Shown here piece by piece: positions 1 to 10,960 of a DNA stretch of 64,000 bases. Position 1 is the stretch's first letter, and every line of letters starts with the position of its first letter. A program made the translations under genes and the position numbers. This DNA comes from Alisma plantago-aquatica (lineage: Eukaryota; Streptophyta; Magnoliopsida; Alismatales; Alismataceae): NCBI GenBank assembly GCA_963693085.1, contig OY856411.1, positions 117,949,267 to 118,013,266 of the forward strand, written 5' to 3'. The notes under the pieces are model-generated. The model searched no databases. It was not told the DNA's origin and worked only from the letters and a program-made list of their open reading frames with translations.

Positions 1-632
1 ATATACATAAACAACAGATTAACAAAAAATTACTAAAAATTAAAACCATTTTGCAAAGAGATCCATTTCTAGGAAAACTCTTTAAGGAAGAACCAACACT
101 TTATATACATCATTGTTCACATTGTACATACACTGTACTATCTCTTCTTGAGGTTAACATATAACAGTTGCTCTATCAAAACACATACTGGAGCAACATA
201 AAACCTCGAGGCATTCAAGCCAAAATCTTAGATTATTCATAAAACCAGTACAAACCAACTCCAAGGACCTGAGAGTACAGAGACGACACATAGGACTTCT
301 ATCTACAAGACACGACAGACAATACACTCAACCTGAGCTATCACTGCTGCCTCAGCTGTTGTTCCTCCTTTGTAGAAAGATCTTCTCCACCTCATGCATG
401 TCCACCTAAAAAAAATATGGATCCCACAGGGTGAGACAATTGTCCCAGCGAGAGATATAACTCTCTGCCGACCATATTATTATCACAGATTAAGCATTTA
501 TAAACTGAGCAGAGGTTCTTTTTATATTAACAGGCAGGATAAATCACTATATGAATAGAATGAAGTAAACTCCTTTCTTAAGGAGAACATTACATCTACC
601 CATGGTAGAGTTATAAATTATATATCTGCCAA

Positions 633-730
633 TGTTCAAAAAAGCGATATTCGGTGTACGGGCGGACGGGGCATTGAATAGAGTATATGCGGTATGCGGG
701 AGTATATGCGGGAGTATATACAGTTTTGGA
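633..730. repeat. Degenerate relative of the 924-1090 MITE
   Basis: Begins caatgttcaaaaaagcg followed by cggtgtacgggcgg and repeated atgcgggagtat words, resembling the start and composition of the minus-strand reading of 924-1090. The other terminus is not recognisable. Confidence 0.2.
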
Positions 731-923
731 TTTTTTAAATAAATCAATATATCTATGTATATTTATATATCAGTCATATAGAATTATATATCACATTGAA
801 CAATTACATACAAGGACAACATAGAATGATTAATTAGAAGAAAGGGAGCAGCAATATCATATAAATATTTAATTAGAAACAACAAAAATATCATATAAAT
901 TTTATTTCTTCAAGTCCATGTAT

Positions 924-1090
924 GTGTGTTTGGAAAAGCGGTGATTAAGCGGCCGCATAAGCGGGTAATCGGCCGCATAATCGGGTCTGGACCGATTATT
1001 GGTCTGCTTTGACATATGCGGTGCAGTCCCCTGTCCGAACCGCTTAAGCGGCCGCATATGCGGCCGCACAGACCGATTTCCTGAACACTG
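924..1090. mobile_element. Possible hAT-like MITE rich in GCGGCCGC words
   Basis: A 167-bp GC-rich patch in AT-rich surroundings. Ends are imperfect inverted repeats (GTGTGTTTGGAAAA at the left, TTTCCTGAACACTG at the right; the minus strand starts CAGTGTTCAGG as many hAT ends do). Flanking octamers ccatgtat and ctatgtgc agree at 5 of 8 positions, a weak target duplication. The interior repeats AAGCGGCCGCATA-type palindromes. It is missing from the other two copies of this LTR family. Confidence 0.4.
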
Positions 1091-2139
1091 CTATGTGCTT
1101 TGCAAGGAATGTAAAGAAACATAAATATCAACTATCAACTAAGATGTATAACTAAATTGCACATCAAACAATATTTCTCGTATTCGTTCCTTAAGTAGAT
1201 ATGCTACACGGCTGAACATATTTTACAATCACACTTATGCCCTGAGGAGATGAAGCATACCCCGGTCATCTCCAACCGACCACAAACTTCTCACAAGTCG
1301 GTACCATACAAGGTCAATGGAAGAGCCGGTTGCCATGACCTCACCTATCTCAGTCAGTAGTAGACCACACATAATTTAGTAGGACATCTCGTGTCATCTG
1401 CTGGAAGGACATCTAGTGTCACTACAACATAGCTGTGCCAGGGTACGTAGGGATCCACACTTTTAGAGCTACAACGTCAACTGCACTCTCTTAGGGGAAC
1501 ATCTACACACAACCGTCCCCAGTTATGAAATCACTGAGTCATGGTGACACAAGCACCATACTCTGAGCCACAGGTCAGTTCACCGTGCTCAACACAGAGT
1601 CTACGACCGAAGTCGCACTCGAGCCAAGATATGGCATATAGACAAATCCCCATTCATCTTGGGCTCGTAAGGGGATCGCCTCACACAAGGCCGTCCATAC
1701 TTATGCCCCCACATACTCAAAAGTATGAATTCTGGGTTATGCCACAGAGCAACCTGTTTCACCATTCAGCAAGTCTTGACGCTGATGGATTTATGGCCAG
1801 GGCAACGTTTTATAATTTCTAGTGATATATTACATGCATTACATCATTCTTTTAGCATCAAACAATTTATCATTATTAATCACAACAAATGCTACAAAGA
1901 AAGGTGTAATACATTTATCACGTACTTTTCAAATCTTTAAAACACATGATACTTGGGATCTCAGTCCCTTATCACATTACTGGGAATTCTCATTCCTTCA
2001 CATCATCATTATCATGATTACTGGATCTGATTATTCAAACCCTTAGATCATCACATAACATTGTTACCTCTCTAACAGGTAACCATTACCTCTAGGTCCT
2101 CAGACCAAGGTATTCATTTCACTTGTTGTACAAGTATTC

Positions 2140-2400
2140 TCATGGCTCACAAGGCCATCACACATCTTGTCACCTCTCACTAGGCAACAACTTATTCACA
2201 TGGCTCACAAGACCATTACACATCTTGTCACCTCTCACTAGGCAACAACTTATTCACATGGATCACAAGGCCATTACACATCTTGTCACCTCTCACTAGG
2301 CACCAACATATTCACATGGCTCACAAGGCCATTACACATCTTATCACCTCTCACTAGGCAACAACTTATTCACATGGCTCACAAGGCCATTAATCATTAT
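2140..2400 (-). repeat. 58-bp tandem array (A-type LTR, copy 3)
   Basis: About four copies of a 58-bp unit built on catggctcacaaggccatta and cttgtcacctctcactaggc. The same unit occurs in reverse complement at 18040-18312 and 43045-43290, so it is an ancestral part of this LTR family. Confidence 0.9.
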
Positions 2401-3464
2401 ACTTGTTATACAAGTATTTAACATGCCTTACAAGGCTTATGTAATAAGAGAAATACAACCTTCCCATTATTAGGGTTAGGGTTTCCCTTTATAGCCGAAT
2501 AGGGTTTCAAGTTCATATTATTAATCCAAACCCTAATTCATTGCTCCACACATCTAGGAGCATACATTGATAACATAAGTATTGAATCATACTTATTTAT
2601 TCTCATCATTTATCACTAAATGATTATCAATACAAGGTATGAGTTTCTCTCTCATCCTTACCAGAATATGATTACATCATACTTTATTAACTTGGCTTAA
2701 CCCTTTCTCAAGGTATGTTAGCCTACACTTATCAAAGTGCATTATATCTCAATGTATAATTGACATGACACACTTCATGTGTTACTCATCCAAGTATATT
2801 GGATTTAAGGTGTATCAAGGTGCATCAACCTTAAGGTGCTGGATGTGATATCTATCATGTCTTGATGTATCGCTTCCCTTATCACTTTTAACTTACTTAA
2901 GTTCATAAATTTATCTTGTATTAGGGCATGTCCCATCCTAATACTTTATGTACTAACTCATCACATTTATCATGTAATGTATTGGTCATAAGTCACACAT
3001 TTGAATTATCCAACCATCATCAATGATATGGACTCATCTCAGGATTAAGGCATAAGGTTGTCCATTACCAATCACTTTAGGTGCTTCACCTATCAAGGTA
3101 TTAGCCACACCATTATTTAGTGTTACACTCATTACTCCTAAGAGTGTATTGCCCTCACCTTTACAAGGTGTATAGGGTTGAATCATGTATGTCAAGTTGA
3201 ACACATGTATTGGGTTAGGTGTATATCGATCTAGGCATTATCATATCCCTCATACCCTTACCCATTAAGGTATCAACCTTACCATTCATGTGTATCAACT
3301 TCACCCTTTGTGGGTGTAACATCCTCACCTCACTTGAAGGTATTGGCCACACTCTACTTTAGTGTATTAGCCATCACATGTACTAGGGTACAAACCACCT
3401 TGCCACTCTTGTCATCTAGTATATTGGGTTACCCACCATCTTATTTTAGAGATATGTGCTCAAC

Positions 3465-4110
3465 ACCATATCGTCCAAAAGGTATATACTTAACCCAATA
3501 TCAATTTAAAGGTGTATACTTGCTACCCATATCACCTATAGGTGTATGTGTGCTTACCATATCGACCTTGAGGTGTATGTGTGCTTAACATATCGACCTT
3601 GAGGTGTATGTGTGCTTACCATATCGGGTTTGAGGTGTATGTATGCTTACCATATCACCCTTGAGGTGTATGTATGCTTCCATATCGGGTTTGAGGTATA
3701 TGTGTGCTTCCATATCACTTTTGAGGTGTGTGTGTGCTTCACACCATATCGGGCAAAGAGGTGTGTGTATGCTTCACACCATATCGGGCAGAGAGGTGTG
3801 TGTGTGTATGATTCACACCATATCGGTCAGAGAGGTGTGTGTGTGCTTCACACCATATCGGGCAGAGAGGTGTGTGTGTGTGTATACTTCACACCATATC
3901 GGGCATAGAGGTGCCTGCTTGTGTGCTTGAGCCCGATATCACTTTTGAGGTGTTTTATTGACCTCATATAGTGCAATAGGTGTATACTACACCACCATAT
4001 CGTGCAAGAACATATAAAATCATATCCATATCATTTTAGTGAAGTAGGTGCATCATCATATCGGGTTAGAGGTGCTTGCTTGTGTGCTTGCACCCGATAT
4101 CACTTTTATA
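3465..4110 (-). repeat. 31-bp GATATGG tandem array (A-type LTR, copy 3)
   Basis: Degenerate tandem units with period near 31 bp (checked at 3558 and 3589), each with catatcg and ttgaggtgtatgtgtgctt. The matching arrays on the plus strand are at 16750-17530 and 41615-42535. Short reading frames across it repeat themselves and are by-products of the array. Confidence 0.88.
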
Positions 4111-5738
4111 AGGTGATATCATCATCTTCAAGCTCTAGACCTTTGTTCTAACTATTATAGTTTATGGAAACAGGTCTGAGAAACTGATAGAATGCATAAT
4201 TTCATCAACTATTTTAGGAAATTTCGAAATTAAAAGTAATTCATTAAGTATAGCAATTTAGGTGATGAATAATAACATGGTTGAGTTCAAGTTATATAAC
4301 CCGTCTTAAGAACAATCTTCAAAGCTCCAAGCTCCAAAGCTCCACGTTCCTAAGGTTGAATATGACTTATAAAAAGTCCAAGGCTCGTTCACAATTCCTT
4401 CATATACAAGGAATCACCATTGATAAGCAATTGGTGAAGAAGAAAAGAAAGGAAGGTCAAAACCCTAAAATCATGCTTCAATCCAAGGTTGAAGATGATC
4501 ATGGCCTCACCTTAGGGTTAAAACTTGAGATCTTTCTTACTCTAGCACCTTTTAACGATACCTCACAATCCTTGCACGATATGCCACCACTTATGACCGA
4601 TATCCCCCTCACTTGTGGCAAAAAACACTTCACTATGGCCCATATCACCCTTCTTGGCCGATATCACCCTACTTGGATGATATGATCTTGCTATGGGCGA
4701 TACTCAAATCCCATGCACGATACCACATCACTCCTGAACGATACAAGGACCCTATGCACGATAACTTAGGGTAGGAGGGTGGTAAGGGTCGAAAACTTTC
4801 ACTAAGGGGTGAAACTAGGGGTATATATACTTGTTGCTCATGAAGGAAGGTAAAAATGAGGTGTCATCAATTTGAGCTAGTAGGTGCCACATGTCCATGC
4901 ATGGATGACACGTGTACATGCATTCATAAACATTTATCTTGTCATGAAAAATGGGTTAGGATCATTTAGGGATAAGGATTCGTCCATTACATATCCTTTT
5001 GAATAAGATATATCAGTTAATTCATCACTTTATTCACAACCCGTCACAACTTCACTAAGGAATTTGTAACCCGACACAACTCACCTCCTTGAGGTGCTTT
5101 GTATGATATGGCCTTTTCCAAGAGTTAACAAAATGATATGAGGTTTGTACTATGGTTCCTTGGCCAATAGGCACTCATATATAAGCTTTTCAACTTGATA
5201 CAACTCAAGTTAAGCTTTCATATTCAACCATTTTCTTGGTCATTTCATCACCAAGATCACCATCACTCACAATAGATTCAAATATGGTTTATACTTCTTT
5301 CTATCTCCTCTACATGATACTAGGATGGAGTAGGGACACTCTATATGTGGTAATTTGCACATTTACCCCACATTTTGGGTAATTTACAATTTGTACCAAA
5401 ATTGGTGCACAAGGTACCAACATCGTTCAAACAAGTTCAAACTTGGCAATTAGGCTTTCCACAAGCCACCACTTAGCATCATCCTCTATTTTATGATGTT
5501 AAAACACATGGGGTACATTCAACATGTGACATTTTGCATTATAGCCCCTCAATTTGGGTAAATTGCACTTTGGTCCAAAATAAAGGAAAATTGCTCAAAC
5601 AACATTCAATCGGGACCAAACTTGAAACATGAGTGTGTCACATGATAACAAAGCACCTTAAAGGATTATATTAAAGTTCTAAACTTTATTATACAAAACA
5701 AATAGGGTTACCTCATAACCCAAGTCAGGGTCGTTACA

Positions 5739-7740
5739 ATAGACATTTTTTTTGAAATGACTTTTCTTATGTGAGTAAATGAGGAGTTAGAGTACAATTA
5801 AGTTGGTTAGATTTCAAAAAGAAATTGTGGTTATTGACTAGGCATTTGTTCATATAATGATGGGTTTGAGTGATTTCTTCACTTTTAAAGAACTAAGGTG
5901 ATATGAGAGAGGGAGCCTCCTATTTAAGAGTTTTTTCATCTTTAACATGTCAACGTTCTAGATATCCCTTATATTATCTACTTGTTATTAATTAGGAAAA
6001 GAGGAGATAGAGAGAAAACTCACTTCTTTTATAACTTTAAAAGATAAAGGTTATTTATTAGGGTTTATTTACATTGGATCCAAGATTATGATATGTTCAA
6101 TTAAACTTAATTAAAAACTCAAATTTAATAATTTACAAAGCATATGATTTTTTTACAAAAGTGAAATAAACCATCAATAAACCAAAAAAACATATTTAGA
6201 AGCCTCTTTACTTAGGAGCATATGAAAGATGTGCATACGTGAACAGTCAAACTCATTTTTGAATCATCACCCTACCAAAATCCGACTATAGGTGCATAAC
6301 CATATGTGCATATACATCTCTCCTCAAAATATCTACATGGAACGTTGTCTTCATTATTCACTAGGTTACAACGAAATATATTTTGAGCTCCAAGACCAAC
6401 ATAGGTGCATGAAGGATATCCACACATGTATTTTCTAGGTTGATACGGGATATTTGGATCAAATACTAAATATATCATTGAAGAGTCAGTCCAATCTAGA
6501 AAAGAGGCACCTGAACCCTACGATATGAACCATCCTTTCTATATAAGGTCCTATTTCAACCTAGAGGAGGACTTTTGGCCCCAAACTCTTGGACATTTGG
6601 CCAAATTTTGACCCTTAATTAATGAGAGAGCCATAATAGTGACCAAAAACCCATTCGATAATGAAACCAACCCACTCCTCTTATATAGCTGATCTCCCAC
6701 CCCAACCTCAAGAAAGTCCATGAGGAACATCCCTAAGAATATACCAATCCTAAAATCGAGCAAGGTAGCAACATGCCATAATAAAGGCCTTTCACCTCTT
6801 TGCGTGTAAGATCTAGATAGGATGCAATGAAATGAGAATCCTAGGATCTTCAAATACTATGAAGTTTGTGTTGTCTTACTCATTGTTACATATTTTTGAG
6901 ATTCTTTGCGGTCTAAGACTTTTTTTTCGTATGATTTTGTATGGATCTTTTTTTTATTAATTCCTTGGTGTAGGAAATGTCAGTCACATGGGTGCATCAT
7001 AGCTCCTTATGCCTTCCTATTCTATGATATGATGCTTCAAATTGAGTTTATAGTCATAGTTTGACTTTATCTCATTGGAGTTTTGAGTTAATTTTTGTTT
7101 TATAAGTTTCTAGTTACTAGAATTTGTTGGGGACTTCTCCGTTATTTTCTTAAAGATGGAAATGACCCCACTCCAGGTACATTTTGTTTGAGGTTTCCCA
7201 ACTACACGTGTTACATCCCAAATTTTAAGAACATGCTTTGGCTCAAAGTTTGATAAAATATCCACTCTAATAAAAAGATACGAAGGAGAGGGTTCTTTGT
7301 ACAAATTGGCCATGTCTGGGTTCTAATAATTTCTATGTATTAGCATGAAAGTTAATCGATGTTTATTATATGATAAGACGATAATATTTCAAATTTAGAA
7401 GTTAAGAATTTATTTTAGATGGGAACTTGGGAAAGATATATTAAAGAAATTAATATAGATGAGCTTGAATTCGGGAATGAACATGAACATGAAAAATTTT
7501 GATAATATTCAAGAATTAAGACGTTGCAATGATCTAAATTTAGTAAATGTTTTGGATAATGATGATTTTTTTTGGAATTTATTGTGTAATTTTAGGAATA
7601 TAAATATGTACTTTGAGGACAATTCTTTAACAATATTAGGCAAATTCAGACAATTTTTAATATTTTTCGTGGTACAAGATGAAGCGACTTTTGTTGAGGG
7701 CATTTCTAGTCCCTATATATAGTGTCTCTAACTCAAACAA
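5739..7740. other. AT-rich flank, no gene recognised
   Basis: Low-complexity AT-rich DNA. The few reading frames of 60-100 codons show no family motif and no codon structure I trust. I see nothing assignable here. Confidence 0.5.
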
Positions 7741-7743
7741 ACT

Positions 7744-7840
7744 CGAGAAACATAAAAATATGATTGAGAAGAAATAAAAGTGTTACGTGGGGATTCCATA
7801 AGACTTTTATTTCTTCTCAACCATATTTTTGTATTTCTCG
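7744..7840. repeat. Near-perfect inverted repeat, 38-bp arms
   Basis: Left arm 7744-7781 and right arm 7803-7840 pair at 35 of 38 positions around a 21-nt loop (7782-7802). It may be a small foldback MITE or a precursor-like hairpin; no target duplication was recognised. Confidence 0.8.
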
Positions 7841-8154
7841 CATATCACTTACTCAACTTTATATTTCTTCGTGGTACTTTATATCATGTTTTATTATACG
7901 ATCATATCCTACACGATACCACAACGACATTGTCTAGTTGGGTTTGAGAAACACTTTGGTGAATCTTGATATAGGAGAGAGAAGCTTTTACTAGTAAATC
8001 CCAGTGATGAGTCCTTTCCCAACTAGATGTCAGCGGGTGAGGGGCTTCATATGTGGGGTCCTTTGTCTATAAAAGGGGTAAAGGTTGAACATATTGGGTA
8101 AGCAAGATGCATGAACGTCGGGGATAAAAACAACAAAAGATGGATGAACGTGTC

Positions 8155-9200
8155 CATGAGGATCCTTGTGAAGTCCACCAACAATCGCCGCACCGAGGTT
8201 CTGCTGCAGCTGCTCTCCTTGCATGGTGCAAGGCGCTTACGTGAAGGAAAGACAGATAACATACCACATCCGCTTTGCCACGGAACTGGTCCATGACATA
8301 GATCGACAGCTCCAAACAGGGCAACAAAAGTGAACATGGCCCGCGCCTACAATAGACTCAACTGGGACTTTCTTATTATGGTCGTTCTCGTTCGCTTCGG
8401 TTCTTTTGACATTTTCTTCAATCTTTGCTCCACTCTCCTACTAGGATTGCTGGACTTCGGTCCTGATCAACGACCACAGTGCGGGTTTTTTCTCCATGGC
8501 GAGAGGCCTGAAGCATGAAGAGCAACCCCTTCTCTTTTCAATTTTCATGCTCTAAACGATAGGAATGACGCTTGCTCCCCCGATCCTCGCCTATTTCCGA
8601 CGACGATTGTCTCCCAACTTTGAAACCGGCTCGACACAATGGTTACGTGATTTCCTTTGTAGATACGAGAATAGTCATGCATGCTTGTAGGAAATGTGGA
8701 CGATAGCACCACCACACGCTGGGTCTGCGTAGGAAGGAGACCTACATCACCTACCTTGCGGTCCCCCTGGCTATTGGCAGATCCAAACCTGCTCATTTTG
8801 AGTTTGTGGTGAAAAAGGTGTGGAGAGGCGGGTAGCGGCCTGGAGAGGGAAGCCCTTTTTTCCTTTGTCGGCAGGGCCACACAGCTGATCAGATACCTTC
8901 TCACCTCTATCTCCCTCTAACATCCTCTCCACCCACCCTCATTACACCAACTGTAGACACTGGGTTAGATGGATGACAATAACTATCCCAGCCGACCAAG
9001 GAGGGTTGGGAATAGTTTTCCTAGCTACGGGATGCACAATGAGCCTTTATGATGAAGGAGGCTTTCCTCACCTAGCGGATTTACTCAGATTGTGTTGGTC
9101 TCCCTACTGTTTTTCCCCGCAGGTGGAGACGGACTCCCCACCTTCTCTATCGTAATGTTCGGGCCTCTTTCTTCTGGGGAAGAGCCGCAACCCTTACGGG
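8155..9200 (+). pseudogene. LINE/L1 reverse transcriptase relic
   Basis: Plus-strand fragments in shifting frames match conserved blocks of plant L1 ORF2. An AYVKERQ...RFATELVHDI-like block lies near 8240-8300, then MARAYNRLNWDFL (about 8336-8375), then a block near 8719-8870 with LAVPLAIGRSK and FEFVVKKVW, then a QGGLGI-like block (about 8998-9015) and FFWGRAA (about 9170-9190). In plant L1 these are successive parts of the reverse transcriptase and the region before the zf-RVT domain. Many stops and frameshifts separate the blocks and the active-site block is not preserved. Order and spacing fit a single old insertion. The patch is much richer in GC than its flanks. Confidence 0.75.
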
Positions 9201-9835
9201 TCTTTCACCTCCTAACTCTATGACGGCCAACGTGGGGGTCTTCTTAGCATACCTGCTGGGGACTTCTGCTTCGAGCGGCAACCTGGTTAGTGGTTGCCTG
9301 CTTGGCTGGCTACGCCAGGTGCTACCCCACCTAGGTGACATAACAGGTTCGAGGGCGGGTTCAAAATACCAACGACCACATGGAACCACCACCTCGCAAG
9401 TCGCAAGCCTGGGCCGCCTGGCCAAGGCCGAATCCTTCAAATCCTACGCGGTGAAAACTAAGAGGTGCGTGGGCATGTCAGGTTGCTATATATACGGGTT
9501 GCACCGGCAAGGCATAGATTCACGGCAGCGCGACAGAAAGGAAGTTAATGCACCATGGTCCATGGGTCATGAACGGCGTTGGGAGCCAGATAGAGGGCGC
9601 TCCACCAGGAACGGCTACCAAGGCGGTGGCTTACCTGGACTGTCAAACGGTGCCTCATTGGAGGCACCTTGACGGGCGTGCGTACCTGAGGACCGGAACC
9701 CTGATGGTGCGTACCTGATAAGACATGTTCATGGCGCGATCAGCAAGTATGCAGCTGCAGCCGCAAGTTCTACCATAGCAATGCAATGGGGGAAGATCAG
9801 ACGTCTTGTTGTAATTCTAGACAACGCTGAGGATA
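9201..9835. other. GC-rich continuation of the L1 patch, not assigned
   Basis: Composition matches the L1 relic to its left and falls back to AT-rich near 9835. One 150-codon plus-strand frame (9220-9672) has no motif I recognise. It may be L1 3' sequence or a separate old insertion. Confidence 0.35.
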
Positions 9836-10850
9836 GGGAATAAGATCCGTACATTCCTGGTTTGTCAATTTCGGATTTACAATACAATTAGTTGCTGCTG
9901 TTCATCCACGTGCATGCAAGGCGACGAGTAATGGGATAGCTCTATTACAATTAGATCGTCGGATTCAAGGAAGGGTCAGGTTTGACCCAGATTTCGAGTA
10001 TAGTAAGGTGTCTCTACATCGAGGTAAGTGGTTTAATCGTATGAGTATTCAATATTAATTATGTTGAGTACGATTTACATATTTCATTTATAATATACTT
10101 GATTTTATGTTTTAGAATTTTCAGTAATATATTTAAGATTCTTTGATTAAGTTTCATATTTATATTTATGATTATTAAGATTTTTTGTATTAAGAATCAT
10201 TTTAAGATAAGATTTGAGATGCCATCAGATCATGGAATTAGATCCAACATCATAGTGTAGGTCAACTCAAGAGACACGACCCAAGCGCTAGACTATATAG
10301 GTCATGAGGCCCAAGCATTGACAAGTTAGATCTAGATGCATAATGGTTAAGAAGATTTTCGTTCTTTCATATATTTCAGTACTATATATCCTTGAACTAC
10401 TCAAGCCACTTAGTGATGTTCATTTTTCCAACGCATGACTGGAAACAAGATATTCATAAGCGAAGAACATGAGTAGAAGTAAATCTGTGAGAAGATTCTT
10501 AGTTCTATAGATTTATCCTTGAACTACTCAATACAAGGACTGTGTAAGATTCGATTTGATGCAGTGACAATTATGAGAAGATCCTTAGTTCTATAGATTT
10601 ATCTTCATTTATGTTTAGAAGTTCAAAATAAGAGACTTGAACTCCGAATGCCAGGACTAGTTTTCCTTCATGACATGGGTTAGACTTATATGATACTTCT
10701 GTAAGAACGATGTTTGAGAATGTTTATTATTTAAATTTGTGTGGAACAATTATATTGTTTTGATGAATATCAAATTAATGTAATACCCCCTCTAGTAAAC
10801 GAGTTATAGATAACTTGGTGTTGCTGATGTTTATATATATATTTGTGTTA
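9836..10850. other. AT-rich stretch, possibly old LTR sequence
   Basis: A segment near 9955-10035 (gggtcaggtttgaccc, then catcgaggtaagtgg) is reminiscent of the transcribed part of chromovirus LTRs. No ends or target duplication were found, so this is only a suggestion. Confidence 0.25.
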
Positions 10851-10960
10851 AGGAGGGTTGTTACAACATGGGAGGTAAAGTTGGAGGTGCTTAAAAATAT
10901 ATTTCTCTTCTCAATTTTTTCAACAAAAAATTTATTAGAGGGGGGGGGGCGAGATTGTTA
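10850..10960 (+). pseudogene. Possible chromovirus 3' end: chromodomain remnant, purine tract, LTR start
   Basis: A plus-strand frame contains VTTWEVKLEVLKNIFLFSIF, resembling the end of the chromodomain of element C (an ATWE motif followed by FPFLF before its stop). Next come aaaaaatttattagag, a G-rich run at about 10939-10954 and then TGTTATGACAC, the order seen at the 3' end of element C (GACGAAAT, purine tract, TGTTACGACC). The supposed LTR cannot be followed to a second end. Confidence 0.4.

Larger units (their letters stand above)
1..5738 (-). mobile_element. Long LTR related to element A, minus orientation, cut by left window edge
   Basis: Read on the minus strand this starts TGTAACGACCCTGACTTGGG at 5738 and matches the LTRs of element A along much of its length: the start, the 31-bp GATATGG array (3465-4110), the 58-bp array (2140-2400) and the R/U5-like end (1-510). 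The window starts roughly 75 bp before the expected TTACA end. The stretch 1140-2040 has no counterpart in element A, and MITE-like sequence lies at about 630-1090, so this is a sister subfamily. No polypurine tract or GGGACGAAAT-type end precedes the LTR start (5739 onward). It is therefore either a solo LTR or a 5' LTR whose body lies left of the window. Confidence 0.85.

Noticed and set aside
3310..3930. Cys/His/Val-rich repetitive frames that look like a repeat protein
   Set aside because: They follow the 31-bp tandem array; three overlapping frames all look repetitive and the other LTR copies do not conserve them.
8030..9835. GC-rich island as possible organelle or bacterial DNA, or a host gene
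   Set aside because: Translated blocks match plant L1 reverse transcriptase in order; no organelle gene or bacterial gene structure was seen.
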